The notes below the pieces were generated by a model. The model was not told the origin of the DNA, ran no database searches, and worked only from the letters and a program-made list of their open reading frames with translations. DNA of 64,000 nucleotides from Cantharellus purpuraceus (lineage: Eukaryota; Basidiomycota; Agaricomycetes; Cantharellales; Hydnaceae): the NCBI GenBank assembly GCA_025174535.1, contig JALBUN010000045.1:1798001-1862000 (forward strand), written 5' to 3'. The first letter of the stretch is position 1, and every line of letters starts with the position of its first letter. Below, in pieces: positions 42,006 to 56,500 of this stretch. A program made the position numbers and the translations under genes.

Positions 42006-44753
42006 ATGGTTGTTGCCTCAAGCGTCCTTGGTTTTCCTCGCATCGGTCTGTTTCATCTCTACTCCATGTGTCTCACCACTGACCCAACTCCCCTCCAAGG
42101 TGCGAACCGTGAAATCAAAAAGGCTGTTGAGGCGTACTGGGCAGGGAAGATCTCCAGTAACGAGTTGGCCAAGGCATCTGCGGATGTCAAGAAGACAAGC
42201 TGGTCCACTGTCAAAGAGAGAGGTGTAACCTTCATTCCCAGGTATTTTTTCCTGCTGCGCCTCTGAGATTTGGGATCAAGCATCATTGTCATTTCAGTGG
42301 AGAGTTTTCTTTGTACGACCATGTCTTGGATCACTCTACTACTTTCAATGTCATCCCTTCTCGGTACACCGGTCATGGTCTCTCTGATCTGGATATCTAC
42401 TTTGCTATGGGTCGTGGCAGACAAGCAGACGGTGTGGATGTCCCTGCATCCGAAATGAAGAAGTGGTAGGTATTTTTACTAATTATTCTATTTCTACTCA
42501 GATTTTATATAATTCAGGTTTGACTCAAACTACCACTACGTTGTTCCGGAACTTTCCGACGCCGTTGACTTCAAGCTTACTTTCAACAAGGCCCTTGCAG
42601 AGTACACGGAGGCCAAGAAAGCCGGGTTTGAGACTCGCCCCGTCATTCTTGGACCTATTTCGTATCTTGTCTTGGGTAAGGCCGCCAGGGACGCCCCCAT
42701 AGGCTTCCAGACCATATCCCTCCTTTCGCGGCTTCTTCCTCTCTATGTCCAGCTTTTATCCCAACTCAAGCAGGCCGGTATCGAATGGGTCCAGGTCGAT
42801 GAGCCCATTCTCGTCCTCGACTCTGCAGTGAACTACCAGACACAATTCACTGATGCTTACACGGAGCTCGAGAAGGTTGCTCCTAAGATTATGCTTACCA
42901 CGTACTTTGGCCGCCTTGACAGCAACCTTACGTTTGTCGCCAAGCTTCCGGTTGCTGGCCTCCACATTGACCTCGATCGCGAGCCTCGACAGCTCGATTC
43001 CGTCGTTGCGGCTGCCAAGCCGACAAGCATCGTCCTGTCCCTTGGTCTTGTATCTGGTCGTAACATTTGGAAAACAGACTTGTCAACAGCCATTGCCCTT
43101 GCTCAAAAAGCGATTGATGCACTTGGCGCTGACCGTGTTATCATCGCGACGTCTTCCTCTCTTCTTCACACCCCTGTGACCCTGTCCTCGGAGACTCAAC
43201 TCACACCTCAGCAGAAGGATTGGTTCTCTTTTGCTCTCGAGAAAGCTGGTGAGGTGGCCACTATCGCTTCGGTTCTGTCCGGGTCACAGGATAGCAGCGT
43301 GTCTGCAGCGCTCGAGGCAAACAAGGTCTCAATTGCCAAGCGTCGCGAATTTGAGAGGAGCTCGGATGACGCTGTCCGGAAGCGTGTTGCTGCAATCACC
43401 CCAGACATGCTTCACCGCAAGAGCCCCTTCCCTGTTCGTCGTGAGGCTCAGAAGAAGTATTTGAACCTACCCAAGTTCCCAACTACCACCATTGGTTCCT
43501 TCCCTGTATGTTCTGCACATTCGTATATGACTGGCATTAACAAAACTATATTTCTTCGCATAGCAAACCAAGGAAATTCGTGCCGTTCGTGCCAAGCTCA
43601 CAAAGGGTCAAGTCACAGAGGCTGAGTATGAAGAGTTCATTAAAAAGGAGATCGAGATGGTGGTTCGCTTCCAAGAGAAGGTTGAATTGGATCTGTTCGT
43701 GCATGGCGAACCGGAACGCAACGATATGGTCCAATACTTTGGTGAGCGCCTCAATGGGTTTGTCTTCACCCAGAACGCGTGGGTGCAAAGCTATGGCAGT
43801 CGGTTCGTGATCATTTACCATCGCTGAGGTTGGAGACTTGATACTTGTCTTTTGCTAGTTACGTTCGTCCCCCTATCATCGTGTCTGACGTCAGTCGCCC
43901 TGGACCTATGACTGTCAAGTGGAGTAGCTATGCACAGAGCCTTACAAAGAAACCCATGAAGGGTATGCTTACTGGACCTGTTACCATTCTGAACTGGTCT
44001 TTCCCTCGCGTCGACGTTTCACGAGAAATTCAGTCCAAACAACTGGCCTTGGCACTGCGTGATGAAGTCATTGACCTTGAGAAGGCGGGAATCCAGGCTA
44101 TTCAGGTCGATGAGCCTGCTATTCGTGAAGGAGTGCGTCTCAGCCTCTATATTTCGACTGCAGATAATTAATACTTTTCTCTTCATCCATAGTTGCCTCT
44201 TCGTCGTGTCGATTGGGATAACTACCTCACCTGGGCTGTGGATTCGTTCAAGCTTGCCACTGCTGGTGTCACCGACTCCTTGCAAACTCACTCCCACTTT
44301 TGCTACTCGGATTTCAATGATATTTTCCCCTCGATCCAACGTCTCGATGCCGACGTCATCTCCATTGAAGCCTCTAAGAGTGATCTGAAGCTTCTGAGCG
44401 CGTTCAAGCAATTTGGCTATTCCAATGAGATTGGCCCGGGTGTCTACGATATTCACTCCCCTCGCGTGCCATCCGAGCAAGAAATCAAGGATCGCATCAA
44501 GGCGTTGCTAGAACTGGTCCCTGACCACCTTCTTGTCATCAACCCTGTAAGTTCATACTATTAGTAGTGGACACTTACTGTAAGGAAGCTGACGGTTGTT
44601 CAGGACTGTGGTCTCAAGACCCGTGGCTGGAAAGAGACCGAAGGTTTGTGGTTCACTAGTAACTTACTTTATTGACTTGTTTGACGCTCTATCTCAGCCT
44701 CGTTATCAAACCTGACCAAGGCAGCGAAATGGGCTCGTGTCACCTACGCCTGA
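42006..44753 (+). CDS. MET6: Cobalamin-independent methionine synthase
   Basis: Transfers a methyl group from 5-methyltetrahydropteroyl-triglutamate to homocysteine, the last step of methionine synthesis, in the cytosol. Nine exons: 42006-42045, 42100-42241, 42298-42465, 42518-43505, 43564-43802, 43859-44132, 44193-44546, 44604-44643, 44698-44753. Together they give an in-frame 766-residue protein, the usual fungal length. The N-terminus VLGFPRIG and NREIKKA and the C-terminal catalytic barrel are clear. Zinc ligands are visible: His and Cys in SHFCYSD, Glu in SIEAS, Cys in DCGLKTRGW. All introns are GT..AG, 45-60 nt. It appears intact and borders the retrotransposon block. Confidence 0.97.
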
Positions 44754-45095
44754 GCGTGCCGTTGTCCTTGCGCTTCAACAGCGTCCATTCGGTTTGCAGC
44801 CGGGATCCAACGGTCCGTAAGCTGTGAGCACTTGAGTAGTTGTTGCGATAGCAGGTCACGCCGGAGCCATGGCTCCTGTGTTCGAAGGTAGATGAGAAGT
44901 GTAAGCATCGTACGTTGCACAGGATTCTCAACAATCCTTCAATTCACGTGTTTTGTAATTGATGATTCGTTGAGTACAACATTTGCAAGTCTGTTCAAGA
45001 ATGTCTACTTTCAACGTAGGCATCTTCCACATCCGTGGTTGTCTAGTGATGGGGAGTGATGGGGATTAGTCATAGCGACTTCAGGGATCGAAATA
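44754..45095. other. Intergenic region between convergent genes
   Basis: 342 bp between the stop of the methionine synthase gene and the stop of the DUF2985 gene on the other strand. I see no ORF, RNA gene or repeat; presumably it holds both 3' untranslated regions. Confidence 0.6.
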
Positions 45096-47325
45096 TTACG
45101 GGGAAGTTAGGTTGCTGGACCTATTTGACATTCTGTTGACTGCCACGAATGCAGCTGGCACACCTGTGTGGCTCTCCGTCTCGAGTGCGGTACGGAGCCT
45201 CCCTTCAACTTCCCTTGTTCTCTTCGTTTTCTGGCCACCTCTCCAAATCAGGATAGCGGCGGTAATGCCACATATGAATGAAGCCGGAATAAGTGTGCCT
45301 ATAAAATCCTTTACGTCAAGCTAGTGCTGCACATTTGGCCTCACCTGTAGTCCATGCTGGCCTCTTAAGATGGATGGTATGAGTATGTGAAAGATATGTC
45401 AGTTATACGGTGCGTCACACCTGAAAGCGATTCATACTCCACATGCAGGCGCATAGGATTGCTTGGAAAAATGAGTTACCATCAACAAACAAGCATATCA
45501 ACAAGGCCGTCCTAAGGTTTGCATTAAATGACATGTTATTGGACACGCCTTCCAACTCACCCTATGGGAAAGGCCTATGAAGGTGTTGAGAAACTAGGGG
45601 AAAAGATGGCAAGAAAGACATACTCGATGGGTCTCCGTACCATGCGGCCGGTACCATGTTTGTGAATTCGCGAACTCTTTCTGTTCTGTACGAATTCAAG
45701 CTCGGTCACCTATATTCAATCTGGAGAAACAATATCCTACGATGATGTAACTCTTTTTGCTGCATATCTGTAAGTACGTGGACATAGTTCGGATCATACC
45801 GTGGATCCTGTGAAAATTCGTGGTAGGACTAAGTCAAGACGATCAGAAGTCTGAAAACGGATTGGCCTCACCGGCAGGTCATCTTCGTCATATAAATCAG
45901 GAAGTCCTGCCTTTCTACGAAGCCGAGTCGAGATTTGTTTCAACTTCCATATTTGAAATATACCTTGCAAATAACTAGGGTTACTACCATGAACGACTCA
46001 TCAGAGGACGCACGATAAGTGTCGACGACTCTCCAAGGAAGTAGTCCAATTCCCGTTACAGTAAAAAGCGCTGGTGTAATCATAATGTATTTTACGACGT
46101 CGATGGATCATGAAACATACCGTTTTCAACTTGAGAGGAAACTTCAACCCAAAATCCTTGTCGGTCTTTACTGCTTATGGGTATCCAATTGAGTAGAAAT
46201 AGCACGATAGCTGCGCCCCAGAAGCCTTAAAGAGAGGCCGAACATGTAAATTCTGCGAGAACAAGAGACTGAACGTCATACAAACACAAAATCCATAGAA
46301 TGCGGTGATGATCTGTTATCCTGACTGTGAGGTACGTGCCAGATGAACTAGTTGAGCAGACGCACGCCCATCGCTGCTTACGAGTAAAGGATATGAAATC
46401 ATCTACAATCAACATACGCACGAGTCTTTATGAATGACCATATACCAGCTGCAATGTGCCGTAGTTTGTCGCGCCTGCGTAATACATGATCCACATGGTA
46501 GTCTAAATCATCCATGAGTCCCTCGTGTGGCTTCCCTGACCCTATGGGACTTGTAGGTAGATAAATAACGGGACGGCGAGAGTAAATCGACATGGGCGGT
46601 CTATGAGGGAGTGTGAGCAGTGAATATCCGGTGAAGTGAGCCAAGACAGACATAAGAATTGAATTCGCTGCGTTACTGAGGTGCGAAACGGTTGCAACAT
46701 AGGGATCTGAAAGCATTAGAAACAAGCTGCAGACTAACTGAAGGCACACACCAATTGCTTCAAGATGCTCCACGATTTCATCTACGTGGTGCTGATCCTC
46801 TAGTTGATTGTCAAGAGAATCATCCAGTGCATTCTCATCCAGACAGGAATCAGGATCATTTGGAACAAGGATATCCAGTTGAGAATCATGAAGAGCGATC
46901 CTGCTCGGTGTTGGAAGGTTCGAAGTCTTTAAGACGTTAAGCGTGGACAGGCTTCGCTTGGAACTGAAATGATCAGTGACAAGGCCATGCGAAGGTGTCC
47001 GGACCATATTGCATCGTGCTCTTCTTCCTTCAACAGTATGACTAAAGCCTGACCGTGTAGAAGTCTTGCAGGCGGGCATTGCTGAGCGTGGAACGCCTGA
47101 TGCGCAAGCTCGACTCTGTGGTCTAGTCGACTCTGAGTGATAACGACATACACCATTCTCGCTTGCTGGCTGCAAATGAAACGTTAATAGCCATGAGTCG
47201 GCTCATCCTGATCATTTGGTGAAGGAGTTGTCTACCTCAGAAGTTTGCTTCACTGCGTCATTTGAAAGGGAGGCACATGTCGGTGGAGGAAAAGTAGCTC
47301 GACGAACCCTGCATGACGCTGGCAT
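45096..47325 (-). CDS. DUF2985 family membrane protein
   Basis: A multi-exon gene from ATG 47325 to TAA 45096. Exons I can place: 47236-47325, 46422-47169, an 8-nt microexon 46366-46373, 46282-46312, 46120-46225, 46014-46070, then five or more short exons down to 45096. Spliced, it reads GIWSFIKT-PMG-IITAFYGFCVCFWGAAIVLFLLNW (first membrane segment), VENALFTVTGIGLLPWRVVDTYR, RRKAGLPDLYDEDDLPDPRYDP, SQTWYRPHGTETHRAFPIG, and two further hydrophobic stretches before an Arg/Lys-rich tail. These match the fungal DUF2985 integral membrane family as I know it; its function is not established. The N-terminal ~230 residues are poorly conserved and acidic. Confidence 0.85.
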
Positions 47326-47539
47326 TGCAAGGACTTAGAGGCGTGTGGTAATTGCAACTATGTCGGCGCCACAGACGGTTATACAGAACGTGAGCACATT
47401 GGCAAGTCGGGTGTCGCTACGTCATAATTAGTAAGCAAATATGATTGGTACATAAACTAGTAAGTATAGGCTAGAAGCTACATGGAAGTCTGAGAACCAA
47501 CAAAGAGCAATAAATAATGCTTATCGTGATCTCCAACGA

Positions 47540-50500
47540 TCAGGGAATCGGTTTTCGCTTCTCGGCGCGTCGAAATAAACTGCTTACTCGTGACCTACTT
47601 GCGGAATGTTGGCGAGATAACGGTTGTTGCATTACAGCTTCCTCATGATTTCCTGCTCTGCTATCAACCCTTTGCGACGGGAACTGATGTGTATGTGCAA
47701 ACGGCAAATCCGAAGAGTCAGGAAGAGGATGCTTCCGATCATCCTCAGATGAGTGGTTGATGATCTTTCGCCTCTCGGATGGATTGGTAGGTTCTGGACC
47801 TTTGCCTAGTCTACCCCATTGTGTTTTCGTGATGAGTTCCTTGACTACTCCCCCAACACTGAATACCGGCTGCTGCCAAGCAACTTTAACCCAACCTCGC
47901 AATGAAGGGTCTGATGGGATAAACTGGTTGATAAGTTCTTCGAACTGAAAATTTCGATGAGAATACTCTGAGACTCCGAAATAAAACTCACACTTGAAGT
48001 TCGGTTTCTCCATTCGAGATCATGAGTACGCAGGCGCGCATCGCGCACTAGAAACCCTCGTCCCTTCTGAAGGTAGCACACGTTAGACAGGTAAAGCTGG
48101 TTTCGTGTGACAAGGAATACCATAACGCTGAGCAGCACATGCACACTCGTATGCAACGTGAGCTTGGCAGCTAGGAGGGTGAGCGCAGGGTATCGTACCT
48201 GGGAACCTTTACATGGACGAAAGTTTTTTGGGCAGATCTTTGTCTCATTTCCGAAGCGTCACCTTCCGCATTGTTCATTGCTATACTAGACTTGGGTGTA
48301 AAGCCAACTTTCATGACATCGTTGGAATCCATAGAGGCTTTGCGATCGACCAACGCAGTGGAAGAACTCGACTTAGGTAGCCCTGGTGCGTGATACCCAG
48401 TGTTTTGGGACTCAGCAGCAGCCGTTCTAAGGTTAGAAAAAGAACGAGATGCGGTTGGTCGCGCCTTTCTTTTTGTCTCTTGATGTGGTGCGAATGTACA
48501 AGACGACATGCTCCCGCCAGGTGACTGGACCGTGAATTGGGGTGTGACAACAACATCAAGTGGCTCTGTTCCAGCGTTGGATGTCGATGGACCAGGTATA
48601 ATCACCGATGAACTGGCAACTATAGCTGTGTCTGACCGTATCGCTTCTCGTCGAGAACGCCGACCAGGGATCAAATAATCCACAATTTTGTTTCCCAGTT
48701 GCGTCTCTAGTGCAAGGCGAATGGGATGTAATTCCAATTCGAAATAATCATATATTGATATGCCTCCCACGGGCGCCAGGACCCTCCATTGAGCCTCAGC
48801 AAAGAGCCCACGCTATATGCATTGTCAGATGGTCTTGCCCTTTTATGTTAATAGGCGCAGGAACGTACTCTAATCATACGGTGCGTCGGAGGATCGTCAT
48901 GTTTCGCCAATATCTCAGGCCAGAGGGCGTTGGGCGAGCCATCAAAGGCTTGAAGATCCGCAGCCAACAAAACTGATGTAGTCGAGCTATCTTGACGACT
49001 GAGCCAAGAATAATCGATTCCACGAACAGCCAGTTTCGCAAGAAGCTCCTGGTTTTCGTCTAGCATCTGCCACGAGATCTCGGACGACGATACTTGAAGA
49101 CGCAAGGCCGACTTTTTCTCTTGGTTGCGGTCATCGGTCTTATCTTGCGCAAGTCTGATGGCATCGAAAATTAAATTGAGTTCCTGGGACAGGGCAAGGA
49201 TATGCGCCTTGCTAGCTAGTAAGTCCTGTTGAGCATAGGGACTCAGATCAGTCGCTTTGAGAGTATATCCCCCTTCAATGCGAGTGAACCGCCTTATCCG
49301 CGACTGCAAATCCGCAACCACTTTGGCAGCGGAGGGCAGATCAGTAAAGTCATAACTAAACAACATCGTCTCAAGTTGTGTCATACGGGCCTTATGGACC
49401 GGGTCGCTGAAAAGAAGAAGATCCGTGACAACGTCAGCCATAGATGCAAAGGCGGATGCGTCGGCGGACATTTGAAAACGGGGAACTTGGATAATAATCA
49501 AATCCTACAGCACCTCATCAGAGGTTGAACAGCAAAGGCTAAGCATACCTTACCATTTCATGTAGTAGATGGTCGACCATATCCATTTCTACTGTACCAT
49601 CCTTTGAAGAAATGGCTACAGTTGTCACGTCATTGCGCAGCCGCAAGCGATTGAACTTGTCATAGCGAAGTGTGGCGTTTGTTTGGGGGACCAATCTATC
49701 AAAATCGTGTGATTCACAGCGGAAGTCAAGGAAAACCTCCAAAGGAAGATGATCCGCGGAGGCACCATCCACCGGTTGAAAGACCTGGAGGCTGTCGATA
49801 TTGGCATAATTCCTATTGCCACGTATGATGAACCTTCTACTCGGTGGGGTACATGAGCGTACCGTTGCATCACATATCCGCTGACTGGATCTTCGGCATT
49901 GAAAGTATCAAGTATTCCATAGTTCCGCAGAATAACATGGTCAGCAGCAAGGACAAGTATGGAACGCGTATTTCGTTTGCTGCGCAAGACAATTTGAGGT
50001 TTTAAGAGCAGGCACAGATGAGCCTTTCTTTCCGAAACTCCTCGGTCCCAGCCATACAGAGGGTCGGCATTAGTTAGTTTACTGGTTCGCTCATCGTTGC
50101 GTTGCATCTCGTTTTTTTGCCGCTCGTCACCCGTGAGCATGCGACGCACAGCATGTGCAGCAGCTTGGGCACTTCCCGCTCGAGCACGTCGTTTCTCAGG
50201 GTCCGGTTTTCGAGGCTCTACTCGGGCTCTATGAGCTTGATCTCGTATAAACTTGACAGCTCTCGCGGACATGTGATATTCGAAACCTAAGTGGATTGAT
50301 TTGCTGATTGAGTTCCACATGCTACATTGATACGCACCTCGACGCGCCCTTGACGCGAGATAATATTGTTGAAGTATCTGTGGTGGTCGATGTCTTAATA
50401 CCCAGAACCAAGGAAAACGAAATGAATTACGTCACGAGTCGCGTTGTTTAACTTGATCTGGGGGCAATGAACTTGATATACGTTCGCAAATTCGCCAAGT

Positions 50501-53500
50501 TCTTCCGGAAGTTTTATATCTGTCGGCATGTCGTAAATACCTTCTGAAACTTTCTGACCGCTTTCTTCCGTGTTTGCCGATTGTGCGCGTAGACTAGCTA
50601 GATGTTGAGTGTATCTCTCCAATAACGCTATCATCTGTGTGATACTCGTTCCTCTTGCTTCCTAGCCCGTAATATTACTGTCATGCAAACCACAAACATA
50701 CAAGAGCCTACTTTACTTCGTCCCTTAGCAGTCTGTTGGCTTGGATCGTAGTAGGATACATTGTTGTTATTAGCCTTGTGCGCCATCTGAGCATTCGTCA
50801 GTGTGGCACGCAGTTCGGCCAGCCGCTTTGCACCGAACTCAAGCTGGACCTCGTGAGCACCTGAGAGCTGAAGTCAAATTATGAACAATGTGAAAAAAAT
50901 TTACGACCCACTGGGTTCTTTGCCCATCAGACACACGTGGGTCTCTTCGTCCCCAAACTTCGTTTGGGATCGCCCGGTACCACGTCCTTCTTGGGAAGAG
51001 CCTGTCCAAGGGGCGCGTTTGAAATATACGAACCGCGGGCAATGGGCTGCCTCATGAAGATATAAGTTTGGCTTATCGGTAGGGAGCCAGTCAACTTCCA
51101 TGAAGTCGTCTATATCTACCCAAGTGGAAAACAACGGAGTTGGGTCCAAATACTCCCAAAACCTTGTCATACTTGGTAGCGATTCCTTTAATGGGAATGA
51201 TTTCTTCTCGGGCTCAGCAAAGACAGCAAAGAGAGCTCGCAAGTCAATACCAGTGATCACAACGTCAATAGCACTGAATGGTTTGTGTCTAATGACTTTC
51301 GGCTCGGATCCTTCTCGCTGTTTTACCGACGTTTCTTCCTCCCGCTGGTGCATGTCAGCTTGGAAGTGCTCAAGAAATGCTTTGACCTGTTCGTTCATCC
51401 TATCAGCAGTGGATCAAGCCATTATACGTGACGAGCTCACCCCGACGCAATGCGTTTCACCTGCACCCCAAGAATCCCCACTGTCGATCTTGTACACATG
51501 GGCAATGTAAAGAGACGAGAATGTGATTCGATATTTGATGGTGGCTAAATGTCGACCAAATTTCATTGACGGAGGGCGTGAATCGGGAAAAAGATTCCCT
51601 TGGCGAATAGGCAACGATAAAGCACTGTCAAATAGATGCCACCAAGACCAAAAGTGTGCAAATGTCTTGGGAGTAAGGTGAAAGCTGTTATGTCTTTCAC
51701 CATCACCTGGGTTGAGCGGTGAAGTGAGAGATGTTGAAAAATGTATGAAATTAGATCGAAATCCAGCGTATGAATCGTTGATCGCCTATGGAAATATATC
51801 AGTAAACTCAGAGCAATGTGCAATGTGACTCTTGAAAGCAGACCTGCTGGCTGCCACCGGTCGAGTGTAGCATAACCTCATAGTGTGGCACGAAGGTGAA
51901 GAATCGACACTTGCGACTGAAAGTATCACCGCTGCATTTATTGCATTCAGAACCGCAAGTGCGTTCCAAAGTCAATCCAATCCCCCAGCGTATACCATTG
52001 CCGAACTTTGCGCATATCTTCCTATCATTCTTATTTGTTTGAACCGAGGAGGGATTCCCATATGCCAACGATGAGAGAGGTAAGTCGAGAATTGCGACAC
52101 TCTCATTAGCAGTTTTATGACTTGCAATCAAGTTCTGATTCAATCAAACTGAAGGAGGGATGACGAATCGGGACATACTCCGGAATTGTTATCACCATTG
52201 TGTTTGAACTGAGTTGAATCAGCTCGTTTTCGTTATTTTCATGTCCTACAATGATGGCGACATTGCCGTCCCAACGGAAATCAAAGCCTGCCCCAGTACC
52301 GACGATATGATAAGGGTCACGGGACCCTATTGAACTGGTCAGAAACATAGCATGTTACAAGCTAGTACGATGTACCTTTGAAATGCAAGTGAGCACCTCC
52401 TTGGAATGTGGCATTGATCCGCCAATGAAAAACAAGGCGAAGTTTATCCTGTGGCTTAGCTAGATCATAATCATTTCATCCAAAGGCTCGTGAACATACC
52501 CAAAATCCAATGGCGGGAGAAGGATCACGAGCAGGGTGGGTCAATGTTTCTATCTGAAACTCGTGTCTGTAGACATGGTTTGGTGCGCGAAAGAACTGAG
52601 TGTGCTTACAACACGCATTATTTCTTGGATGGCGGGATTGTAGGACACCCCCCAAGTAAACTCGGTGACAGATTTGGTACGAAAACTGACGTTGGGGTTT
52701 GCGTAACTCTTCACTGGCATGATGGTCTTGGGAACCTGAAGAACAAATGGGCGCGCGCCAATAATCCCAGCATTGTGTGGAACAATAGGACATTGGAACC
52801 ATTCGACCGAATCCGAGGGGCCGACTTCTTCCGCAATTATTAGATCCATTACAAATTCTACACTGGGACCGTCAGCGTGAAATGGGACGTTAACAAGTGG
52901 GAGAGGATAGTCTCTGATATTCATCATTGCATCGCCAAGACTGCACCTCAGATGCATAGGTAATAGCAGCGTGTATTCCGTCGACAGAGGCATACTTCCA
53001 AGCTCTGCTAGAAAGCCCTGGTAACCTGCAGGGAAACACGGTGGGGTGAGTGAGATAGAGAGTTCATTGACTACTGCACGGAACAGAGGCGGTGCCTTCT
53101 CTGCAGTGTGAACAGAGATGGGTATTGGAACATGATACCCATTAGTGTTCATGGCATGGCGAAGTTGTCTTAATATTGTATCCTCCTTTCTTCCGATTTC
53201 TGTCTTCTGATGCGAAATGGAACTAATCCAACTACTAGAATGTACCATGTTGAGTCGGGCGCGGGCATCAGCCAAGGAAGTTGTCCGTTTTGAGGTAAAA
53301 CGATAACGGAGGTCAGATGGTGCGGAATCCAAGGAAACTTGAGAATCACCGGAAGCCAAGATGGCGCGAAGCTTGGCTTCAAAAGCAAGTTCTCGTTCTG
53401 TTCGTATTTTCTGTGCTTGGAAACCTGCTCTCCAAATGAGCCCCAGCTTAGCTTCAAATGGGCTATCTGCAGCTTCCAATGTAGTAGAACGTATGAAGAT

Positions 53501-56500
53501 ATCCAAGTCAAGTAGATTCTTAGGCGCCTCTCCCCAGGCTGGTTCCAGAGGAATAAAGTACCCGAGCGGTACTATGCAATACAGGTGTCGGAGAGTCTTC
53601 ATAGCGACATTCACGTCCAAAATTAGCCTTGAAAGAACATAACCGTGAGGGATCGCAATTCGGAATCCCTCGGCTGACACTGCTACTTTGACTCTGGGCG
53701 ACTTGCAAGTCACAGTGACACTGGCACCATACAGGCGAGACAACTCCTCCCATTTGCCTTCAACGTGAGGGCTCAACACCCACGTCGCAAGAGAATTGCA
53801 TTCCATCTTGAAGGGGATGTCGGGACCCTTTTCCAAAGTCACCGAGAGCAGCCGAATGAACAGCTGCTCATATAACGGCAGGTGACAGAAAATATGTACA
53901 TTGGCCAACCGTAGTCTAAACGTGGTTCGGATGCTTGCGGATTCATGCACGCCACGAGGATCAGAATGGCGACGGCGAGGAGCAAACAGCTGCAAGGTAT
54001 GTGATGCAAGAAGGACAGAGTAGAGATTGTGAAGATCCAAGCGACTGCGAATGTGAGGTATATTCAGGGAAACCTCACATGTATTTTGGATCGGCATGTC
54101 CATCACGGGAACGGACTGTCTCTGGCCACGTAGCCGGGCCGTCGTGAACGTCCGTGGCATAAAAATAAAGTGGTCTTCGTCCTCTCCTCGCTTTGCTCCA
54201 TGACGTGCACCGTATTCGTATCGGGTAGACGTAATATTACGACAGGTCGATTGCCATGTTACGCTTTGAAAAAGAGCCGAAAGTTCTGGAGGACCCGACT
54301 CTCTGTGAGCTAGGGGTGCATGGGTCCGAAGGTCGTCTAAAAGGCCGAGTTGCTTGCGACCCTGGTCATAAGCATAAAGTGGTCCAGAAAGTGGTCTTGG
54401 ACGCTGAGCATGGCATTTCGGCATGTAACAGCATTGTATGGAGACACCCGTGCAAACTTCGAGGCCCCTAGACAATTCAAGGCCACAGAGTGGGTTTATA
54501 TCGGGACCTGTGACAGCGCAACTTAACCTCCCGATTCCAAGGTGAATGGATACCCCAGGGAAAAGGCCGTCTAGTATTGTGGACGTTGAAGCAGCTTGCT
54601 TGATGTTCCTTTGCTGCTGGACCACATCAGCAAATATGAGCATTGTAGCAATGGTTTCGCTTTTCCATAATTCAAGCGACAAATCGTCGAAAATCCACCT
54701 GACATCCAGCACAGAATCGAAAGGTTCCAGAATGACAGTATCATTGTGGCCTGTATGACCAGGGGTGGTGCAAGTCATCGAAAGCTCCATCCCATCTACG
54801 CCAAAGAACGGATCAGGCCATGAGCTCTCGTCCCATTCATAACCGGTGTTATCTTTGACCTCGTGTGTCAATCCTGCTCGGACAAACGTGGGATGGAAGA
54901 ATGTGTAACATGTAGTGTTCATATGAACGTCTCCACGATGAGAATTAAGGGACATTTCCCAGACTGCTTTCGGAATTTGCGTAGAAAATGTAGTACTCAA
55001 ATTGGCATGGAAACCTGGGTTATGAAGAACAAGCATTGAAGTAGCGTGTGCAGATCCTGTGTCACAGGCCGTGAGACAGACCCGAACGTCGTTGCACCCA
55101 ACTAGAAGTTCAAGACGAGGGAAGTTCGATAACTTCCTGGGAATTAATTCGAAAGAAGGAGAGCGGGTCCGTTTCTTCGGTATGACCGAATCAATATCCG
55201 TTCGAAGCTCCTCGGCTCGTTCAGTCACGTGCAACCCGATAAAAGATAATTCGCAGGCCACAAAAGGGCCATTCAGATCTCCAGATAAAATTCGAGGTGC
55301 TGTGGACGGCGTCATCGGCCACTGGTAAGCAAGAAGGTTCATTTCCAATTGATGTAAGGCCAGCAGACGAATAGGTGCCTTCATAACAGGGAGGCGGCTG
55401 ACTGTCGCGAGACCTGTCTTCCAGACAAGACTATATACCGATCCATACAGTGGTGAATGACTGCCAGATCCCAGCCACTTGCGATGCAACTGATTCGTCC
55501 TGGGGTTGCTGAGGCTCAGACGAAGGTCAACACTCTCAACTGTATAGAGATAATTGTGTCCATTGGGGGTGGGCAGCTCGGAAGCCGGACTGTGGACGAC
55601 ATTGATACAAGGGAAGCAAACTGCAATGGACTTTATTGCTGTGGCAAAAGGCTGTAGGATTGTTATGAAACGGAAACTGCCAAGAGGCGAACTGGCACCA
55701 TACCTGAATCTTCGGCTCTGTGAGGCGGTGGACAGAAGGGGCCGGTGAAGAGATGGAGCCATGTTTTCTTGTCTAATTCGAATTGAGATTATATGCACAC
55801 AGATAAGTAGTTTCATGGGTACACATACCATCTGAGAGAATGTGGTTATAAAGCGAGGCGACGTCGGAGAAACATGAGAAATCAAAGTCGGTGGCATACC
55901 AATCGGTGACGATACACGCGAAACTGCGGAAGACGACAAGGGCCCTGTATTCCTTGTTTGCTCTTCCTGCGAGTTGTCTGCTGAAGTAAGATCAAGAAGT
56001 GACTGGATCTGGTCTGCCGAGGCATCGATTGTAGGGATATCTAATGAACAGTCTAAGCTATGCTGTTGCAATACCAAGAGTTTCGGGCTAAATTGTGTTG
56101 ATGCCAGAATGCGGGGGGAAGCAATACGGAGAAATACATCAGGTGGAAGTTGAAAATCGGGGCCAGAGCTGATGCTCGATGAATTAAGCCATTTGTCCTC
56201 TTGATAGGACTGACAAGAGAACGAGACTGGGGACGTGAGACGCGTGCAGCCTACAATTTCACGAACGGTGACATGGACGGCCGCAAAACCCTCTGTTTGA
56301 CCCCAAACGCGTTCCCAAAAGCGGTCCGCACCACTCCGTATCACAGTGTTCCAATGCAGCGACAGACGTTTTCTCTCTGCAGACTTTTTCGACTCCGAAC
56401 TCAATGGTTCAGCGTCCTTTCCCATCTGAGAAAACTCGACTTTTGTACCGAGTGTGACACCGCGAAATCGAACCTGAGCGCCCGACAATGTTGCAAATGA

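Noticed and set aside
42853..43179. Alternative frames over the methionine synthase gene
   Set aside because: They are shadows of the spliced, fully conserved MET6-type coding sequence.
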